Source: Leptodontidium sp. MPI-SDFR-AT-0119 (taxonomy: Eukaryota; Ascomycota; Leotiomycetes; Helotiales; Leptodontidiaceae). Taken from it: a stretch of 13,600 nt of DNA. Every line of letters starts with the position of its first letter. Position 1 is the stretch's first letter. The position numbers were made by a program, and so were the translations under genes. Positions 9,022 through 13,600 of this stretch are shown here, in pieces. The notes beneath the pieces were generated by a model. That model was not told where the DNA came from and made no database searches. It saw only the letters and a program-made list of their open reading frames with translations. The stretch spans positions 1-13,600 of the forward strand of contig JAHLEZ010000065.1 of the NCBI GenBank assembly GCA_020726505.1, given 5' to 3'.

Positions 9022-10495
9022 TTAGAAACACGTCGCATCAGCAGCAGTCATGAAAGCCTCCTTCACCTCCCAGCTATCTTCTGCACAATCTGGAAATTTG
9101 AACTTTTCGCGCGGATCCTTCTCAATAGATGCTTCGTCACCATGAAAGTTGTAGCATATCCGACACTTCTTACATGGAGCCCTACTCTTCATCGTCAATG
9201 CGTGCATAGCCAAGCCTCTCCGACCAGTATACAACGCCGGCTTCTTGCTTGCTAGGTCGGGGGGCGTGAGGCCGAGCTCATGATACACCGCAAGAAGAGC
9301 CTTCTTGCGCTCATATGCAAAGAAATCCCTTGCTTCCTTGTTGAAAACATTATCACTGCCCAGCTTAAACCATTGTTGAGATCCTCCAATGTGATAGGGC
9401 CGGTCGTGGCTGGAAGGAGAGGCGATGAAGATCATCCGCGGTATGGCGATCCAAGCTTTCTTACCGGGGTCGCTGGGGGGTTTGAAGAGCTCGCGAAGGG
9501 CTTGCATTGTTCGATCTCGAGAATCTTGTTAGCGTGGGTGATTCTGAGGTGAGGACGACATGATGCAACTTACCAAAGTTGTCATTTGCCCATCTTGGTA
9601 AGATATCGAACCAACACTGAATGCTCAGCTCCAAGACACTGTCCATTGGTATGTCTGCCGGCAGATGCTCCGGTAGGCCCGTTGTATATGGCCGAAGTAA
9701 GCTGGAGTCTAAGGACTTGCCCTGGGAACCATTGGTTCCCTCGGTGCTGCATGTCTTTGGTGAAGAGGATAGTCTTGCGGGCTCGGACTCTCTCTTCACC
9801 AAAGATGCCCGAGTCCGTACAGAGGTAGAACCACCCTCTCCACCAAGACGCCCCCAAACATGGTCTGGCAGATCTTTCAGCCAGGCGTCTCCGTCCTTCG
9901 ATTGAAGATAAATCTGGGCCAATTGGTCCCTCGATACCTTCAAAATCTTTCGTGTCGTTCGCCATCGATCATAGATGAGCGCCAGTGGGGGTTTGCCGAA
10001 CCGATCCCGCTGGCGGAATACATCAACATCGAGCGTTTTTGTGTTGCGGATATAGTCATCCAAGAGCTCCAAGATGCTCAAGATGTTTGAACGGCAGCTT
10101 TGGGGAAGGATATAGACAAGATCGAAGTTGGTGGACGAAACCCGTGGTGTGGAAATCGGACTCAGTGTATCCGTTCTTGACCCTGCTCTCCGATTCAATT
10201 CTCTGACTAGAGTATCTACCGTCCTATGCAAATGCTTCGTGAGGGCAGCGTGAGCTTTCAGCTGGTGTTTTGGTACCAATGATTTGTCGGGGGCAGGTGG
10301 GGTTTGACGCTTCGAAGAATTCGGAGAAGAAGTGCATTGGGGAAGAGGAAGCTTTCTGGGACGGCTTTGCGATGGAGATGTTGATGTTGGTGTTGGCAGT
10401 GGAGATGTTGATGATCCTGCCCAAAGCCAAAACAAGCTTCTCGGACCGTGCCGAGCCGGCACCCTCAGCCTCAATGGCACAGCCACAGCCATCAT
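9022..10495 (-). CDS. hypothetical protein, two exons, 471 aa, C-terminal Cys cluster
   Basis: Exon 1 is 10495-9574 and exon 2 is 9515-9022; they join in frame across a 58-nt intron to give 471 aa plus stop. The ATG at 10495 is directly followed by a second ATG (10492). Residues 1-69 contain no acidic residue and are rich in Arg, Ser, Thr and Pro (starting MMAVAVPLRLRVPARHGPRS), which resembles a mitochondrial presequence or a disordered tail. Residues about 80-215 look like a helical folded domain. Residues 222-275 are Ser/Thr-rich linker. Residues about 285-471 look like a second domain. Near the C-terminus lies PCKKCRICYNFHGD (Cys422, 425 and 428, His432), with Cys451 and Cys470 further on, which could bind zinc. 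I do not recognise the family and assign no function. The gene is divergent from the one starting at 11760. The other frames over this span are shadows. Confidence 0.8.
9516..9573 (-). other. intron of the minus-strand gene (58 nt)
   Basis: On the minus strand the donor is G|GTAAGT (9573 downward), the branch site is GCTAAC (9533-9528), and the preferred acceptor is CTCGAG ending at 9516. The intron interrupts codon 308 after its first base, and removing it keeps the frame. Two other AG acceptors, ending at 9525 and 9501, would also keep the frame. The first is only a few bases from the branch point, so 9516 is favoured. Confidence 0.8.
9754..9805. repeat. perfect 14-bp inverted repeat inside exon 1
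   Basis: TCTTTGGTGAAGAG (9754-9767) is followed after 24 nt by its exact reverse complement (9792-9805). It lies in the Ser-rich linker of the minus-strand protein, about codons 231-247. A shorter 7-bp complementary pair (9784-9790 with 9811-9817) overlaps it. Confidence 0.9.
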
Positions 10496-10513
10496 TGGGC
10501 GAAAAGGACCACG

Positions 10514-10567
10514 CTAGGTTAGGATAGGACAGGGGTTAGAGTCAGCTGATATCAAACCTCAACTCAC
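10514..10567 (-). other. candidate 5'UTR intron of the minus-strand gene
   Basis: Reading the minus strand, GTGAGT begins at 10567. CTCTAAC (about 10541-10535) and CCTAAC provide branch sites, and CTAG ends at 10514. The resulting 54-nt intron has the size and signals of the confirmed-looking introns nearby. It would end 18 nt upstream of the ATG at 10495. None of the three frames through the upstream side provides an in-frame ATG, so I read it as an untranslated-leader intron. A 112-codon minus-strand open frame (10902-10564) would lie in or upstream of this leader and is not convincing as a gene. Confidence 0.4.
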
Positions 10568-11000
10568 GCTGTGAATCTTGACCGTAATTCCAGCTTCAAC
10601 TTCAACTTCAATTCAATCACTACCGGCTGATCCTCTCTCTCATATTCATACCTATCCCCATCCATACCTTCTTCTCCTTCTTCTGAGCTTTCTGCTCTTC
10701 CAAAGTACAGTACCTGATGAATCTGCTCACCGTACCGTCCGCACCCGTCGTCTGTTTGCTCCGCTCCCATTGCAAGGAGGGATTCGTGGCCCAAGACGCA
10801 TGCGGCCTCCTGAATGCTGCTTCTTACTTCTTTACTTTTTACTGTATGTTGTCTCCCACCCGCGTCCAGTATCCAGCGTCGAATATCTTTCCATCGTCTC
10901 ACGCTGCAAGCACGTATCCTTACTACATGTCCTCAAGAGACCGAATTATCTAGCGGTCAGACGTCGACTTCCACTGCTGATTACCTTCCGACCCATTGTT

Positions 11001-11094
11001 CAGGCTCGTCGCCGTGATGCATTCTGTGATGATACTGACAAGGGAAACAGGCTCGTTGCCGTGATGCATTCTGTGATGATGCTCACAAGGGAAA
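11001..11094. repeat. 47-bp tandem duplication
   Basis: Unit 1 (11001-11047) and unit 2 (11048-11094) begin CAGGCTCGT and end ACAAGGGAAA. They differ at 3 of 47 positions. The first bases of a third unit (CAGGTTC) follow at 11095 before the similarity is lost. High identity suggests a recent duplication compared with the neighbouring degenerate repeat. Confidence 0.95.
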
Positions 11095-11134
11095 CAGGTT
11101 CTTAGCTGAACCGATAGGGAGCCAAACACTACAA

Positions 11135-11303
11135 ACGACTATTCACAAGACTACTGGTCTTGTCCTGTCGTACGTCAATCAGGTAGATCACTTGGACCAC
11201 CTCGCGTTGCACACTGCAAAACGGACCATTCACAAGGTTTACTGGTCTGGTTGAACGTCAAGCAGGCGGATCACTTGGACCACTAGTAGTTGAGCACTGG
11301 AAA
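11135..11303. repeat. 83-86-bp degenerate tandem duplication
   Basis: Copy 1 (11135-11220) and copy 2 (11221-11303) share ATTCACAAG, TACTGGTCT, ACGTCAA, GATCACTTGGACCAC and a GCACTG-AAA end, with small gaps between these blocks. The start of a third unit (ACGACAATT) follows at 11304. This duplication is older than the 47-bp one, judged by its divergence. Confidence 0.85.
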
Positions 11304-11472
11304 CGACAATTTCATCCAGCTTGAGTCTTGAATTTTTTCTGGGGTAGCAAGTCTGGTATTGCGTAAGCACTGGTTTCGTGCTTCGCCTAAATCTCATTCC
11401 AGCTTCGAGGCTTGCCAAGCAAGGTTCAAACGAAGTTTGTTCCACGTATCGGCCAGTCGTAGTCGAAAACCA

Positions 11473-11495
11473 CCGCTCACCGCTCACCGCTCACC
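11473..11495. repeat. (CCGCTCA)3 short tandem repeat
   Basis: Three exact copies of CCGCTCA (11473-11493) plus the first two bases of a fourth. Confidence 0.97.
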
Positions 11496-11527
11496 GGTCG
11501 GCTCGTGGGGCGTTTGGAGCCAGACCA

Positions 11528-11800
11528 ATGGCCTTTCTCGGTAAAGTACGTTCGAAGAAATTCCATTGGCTTCGAATGATCTTTAGAAGAGCTCGACAGA
11601 TGTCGCCCACAGTTTTCCCCTGTACTGCGACCACAACACTCTTGACATATCGTCCTTCAACGGGCATTCTCAGTGTACCTTGCTACATTTCTGAAAACCA
11701 TCTATTCTACCCAGCTGAGCGCCTGCTCGCGAGCCCCAATTCATATCCACTCCCTCGTCATGTTCAGAGTCCTTTTCAATCCATCAGTCCTTGGTGGTAG
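11528..11800 (+). other. overlapping upstream ORF (90 aa) or alternative N-terminal exon
   Basis: ATG at 11528 (context CCAATGGCC) opens a 90-codon frame that ends at TAG 11798-11800, overlapping the start of the downstream gene in another frame. Its N-terminus is strongly basic (MAFLGKVRSKKFHWLRMIFR) with no acidic residue for the first half, again like a mitochondrial presequence. It may be a translated upstream ORF that lowers use of the 11760 start, an alternative first exon, or chance. A GTAAAG directly after MAFL could serve as a donor, but I see no good partner acceptor. Confidence 0.3.
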
Positions 11801-13068
11801 AAAGATGCTAAGCATTCCGTCTCGACTCCGCTCTGTCAAACTATCATGTAAGAAGCCCTGTTGATGCGCACACAACCCCTTCGGTACTGATATTACTACA
11901 GCTGACTTGGATTGGCCCATCTCGATATTGCGACAATCTCGTTACCTCTCAACCGATGCTCGCGACAAGATTCCCGCCACTGTCACCCTCACACGGCATC
12001 CTCTCTACTTCTGCCGAGCTACCTCATGCCTAGCCAATGCTTCTCAGCAAAGTACCGTTTCGTACTCGACTCAGGCTGGTTTCCGCCCCCTCACATCAGA
12101 GCCGTCTCTCCCGGAAAGTTCTCATCAGTCTTTTGATGCCTCACCACACACTCGTCAATTCTCGATCAGACCTGCTCGCGAAATCCTCCCAGCCACTCTA
12201 CCCAATGTCCAACGTCCTTACTCCGAGTATATTGTCCCCACCATGCAAGAACTCCTGGAGAAGTTATCTCATCTCGATCTCTTCAAGATGACGACCTCTC
12301 AAGTTGCTATTTACGATGACTACCTGAACGAGTACTCATTTCCCGAGGATCCTGAATGCCACATCGACATTGGCCATGGTCTCAAGATTGCCATTGATGA
12401 AATCTATGGTAGATCATTGCAGCCTACACTCGGTCCATCCAGAGGATCAACCAGTCCCTTGAATGTCCGCATGTACCGCTTCTGGATCCATCTACAACCC
12501 AACTCCGAAGCCGCTTCAGCCGACATACCCTACTCTGTTTTAGGATTGGTACTTGGTCGCATCGTCTTAAGTGAGTCGCAATTCACGTATTGGGTCGTTG
12601 CAATCGACCACAAGGGTTGTCTGTGGGCCTTTCATACTAAGGACGTCGATGTCGAGGAGAGCAATCGGTGGGTCAAAGACGAGGAGGAGGCTATGTATGA
12701 TGATGATGATGATACACTTGAGACACCTCCTACCTACTCGAAGATGCCAGAATTATTCGGCTCTGATTACTCGCCAGTCGTCAAGTTGGGCCCCTTGGCT
12801 ACCGTTTTGAGTGGAAAGCGAGTGTTGGATCCTGTCGTCTTGTCGGGTGTCCACTCTTGGGAGTGTCATTGGGAGCCTCAACCCCCATGCAAGCCAGAGC
12901 ATCCCCCAATCGTCCTCAGATGTCGTTGAAGAGTCTGCTGGCCCGTCAGGTGTCTCGCCTGAGATTATGCCTTTAAAGGAGTCTCACACAAATCCTCGGG
13001 AGCCTGAATTTGAGTGTGTTAAGGTGATTGGGATCTTGGTTGAGTGGCAGGCAATGGTTTGTATTTGA
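11760..13068 (+). CDS. hypothetical protein with mitochondrial presequence-like N-terminus
   Basis: The preferred model has exons 11760-11847, 11902-12846 and 12920-13068 (1182 nt, 393 aa). ATG 11760 has a G at -3; a second in-frame ATG at 11805 also fits. The N-terminus (MFRVLFNPSVLGGRKMLSIP) is basic and free of acidic residues for 30 positions, and is followed by RQSRYLST, so import into mitochondria is likely. Residues about 60-140 are Ser/Thr/Pro-rich. Residues 144-275 (from MQELLEKLSHLDLF) look like a folded domain with well-spaced hydrophobic residues. An acidic patch (EEEAMYDDDDDTLE) lies at about residues 290-303. The C-terminus is uncertain: without the second intron the frame ends at 12929 (total about 371 aa). 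I recognise no family or catalytic motif. It is transcribed divergently from the minus-strand gene. Confidence 0.72.
11848..11901 (+). other. first intron of the plus-strand gene (54 nt)
   Basis: The donor is T|GTAAGA, a branch-like TACTGAT lies at about 11885-11891, and the acceptor CTACAG ends at 11901. It splits the codon for Ser30 after its first base, and removal joins the presequence-like exon in frame to the long exon, which otherwise has no ATG near its beginning. This supports both the intron and the start. Confidence 0.8.
12847..12919 (+). other. possible second intron of the plus-strand gene (73 nt)
   Basis: The donor G|GTGTCC is weak and there is no good CTRAY branch site, only CCTCAAC. 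The acceptor CCTCAG ending at 12919 is good. The length (73) shifts the reading into the frame that is open and protein-like to 13068, so the joined sequence becomes ...VVLS-DVVEESAGPS.... Alternatives are no splicing (stop at 12927-12929), a 1-nt indel, or a further splice near 13036 (GTTTGT...CTAAT...CTCAG, 40 nt). Confidence 0.35.
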
Positions 13069-13600
13069 TGTACTCTAATGATAAATCTCCACTCAGTAGC
13101 AATTGAACATTTGCGCGAACGTTTGAGATCTCCTTTATCCTCGTCTCTTCACGAGTTCAGCCCCTGGTCGCATTTGTCTTACACCTCTATCCTGCACCAA
13201 GCGTTTCCCATCTCTACGAATCCAGTTCTACGACAATACTAGAAACACCCAAGAGTTTCATTCCTTCCTCCTCCCTGCTACAATCCTATCACCCGTCGAC
13301 ATTGCTCCTCCACGAATTGCCGCTTGCTGGTTTTTAGACCGGCACGCCTGGGGAGACTTGACTTGATCAACTCGCAGGGAGGGGAGTCTCGCACCATAGC
13401 TCGATCTTGTACTTGCAATCGCTGCGGGTAGGGGAATACCGTCGGAGGATAACATGATCGAGGTGAAGCCCCCTTTCGCCTACCCCCGCCTTCATTCCTC
13501 ACTACATCCTACACTTTGTGAGTTAGCCTCGATTATAAGGTAAAAAGCGCACAGAAATTTTACGACGTGCTCCGCCAACTTCCAATTGATCTTAGGCTGC
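13069..13600. other. 3' region, no gene assigned
   Basis: The probable 3' untranslated region of the plus-strand gene comes first. Then short frames are open on both strands between 13258 and 13502. A minus-strand ATG frame of 65 codons (13455-13258) and an overlapping minus-strand frame of 74 codons share the region with a protein-like + strand frame, so none can be preferred. It could hold the edge of another gene extending beyond the window. Confidence 0.4.

Larger units (their letters stand above)
10568..11759. promoter_or_regulatory. divergent intergenic region with repeats
   Basis: This spacer lies between two divergent genes and presumably holds both promoters. It contains three CTTCAA copies (10594-10611) and a long C/T-rich stretch (about 10600-10710), typical of fungal promoters and leaders when read from the appropriate strand. 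It also holds two different tandem duplications and a 7-bp triple repeat, listed separately. The 175-codon + strand open frame at 10578-11105 lacks an ATG at its start, is crossed by the 47-bp repeat (not a multiple of three), and is probably spurious. No TATA box is clear. Confidence 0.5.

Noticed and set aside
9022..9507. Cytidine deaminase-like H-A...PC-x2-C pattern in the minus-strand protein
   Set aside because: The sequence has MHAL and not HAE, and only about eight residues separate it from PCKKC, far fewer than in deaminases.
10578..11105. 175-codon plus-strand open frame
   Set aside because: No ATG at its beginning, low-complexity Leu/Ser composition, and a non-triplet tandem repeat crosses it.
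1..13600. CRISPR array, phage, plasmid or bacterial operon features
   Set aside because: No spaced direct repeats, no ribosome-binding-site-led gene chains, and clear eukaryotic introns instead.

Overview
The window looks like filamentous-fungal (probably ascomycete) nuclear DNA. Both clear genes carry short introns (54-58 nt) with GT-AG ends and CTAAC/CTGAT-like branch sites, intergenic distances are compact around them, and the rest has the gene-poor, mutation-decayed look of a fungal repeat compartment. No species, operon, phage, CRISPR array or tRNA can be supported.

Region by region: 1-536 is a compound microsatellite, a long (GGA)n homopurine block joined directly to (ATT)n and then a short AAAGTT array. 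About 634-936 resembles the 3' end of a Gypsy-type LTR retrotransposon (polypurine tract plus a TGT...ACA long terminal repeat). From there to about 2050 I see only AT-rich sequence with no gene. From about 2050, and more convincingly from 3138 to 6013, the + strand holds what looks like a decayed multi-exon gene: frames with few stops, interrupted by nonsense codons and frame changes, with fossil intron signals. I could not assign it to a family. 6014-6540 is a very AT-rich island. 6541-9021 is degenerate sequence with an inverted pair of about 40-nt segments, a minus-strand hydrophobic relic and G10/G14 homopolymers.

From about 9.0 kb the sequence changes to intact genes. A two-exon minus-strand gene (start 10495, stop 9022, predicted 471 aa) has an Arg/Ser/Pro-rich N-terminus and a C-terminal C-x2-C-x2-C cluster. 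A divergent plus-strand gene (start 11760) has a mitochondrial presequence-like N-terminus and an uncertain C-terminus (393 aa in my preferred model). The roughly 1.26 kb between the two start codons holds a candidate 5'UTR intron, a 47-bp tandem duplication, an 83-86-bp degenerate tandem duplication, a 7-bp triplet repeat and an overlapping upstream ORF. I recognise neither protein. The shared upstream region means they could share regulation, and both N-termini could target mitochondria, but nothing in the sequence shows that they work together.

I did not find a convincing new biological system. The most useful leads are the two unrecognised proteins, the decayed + strand gene, and the structured divergent intergenic region.
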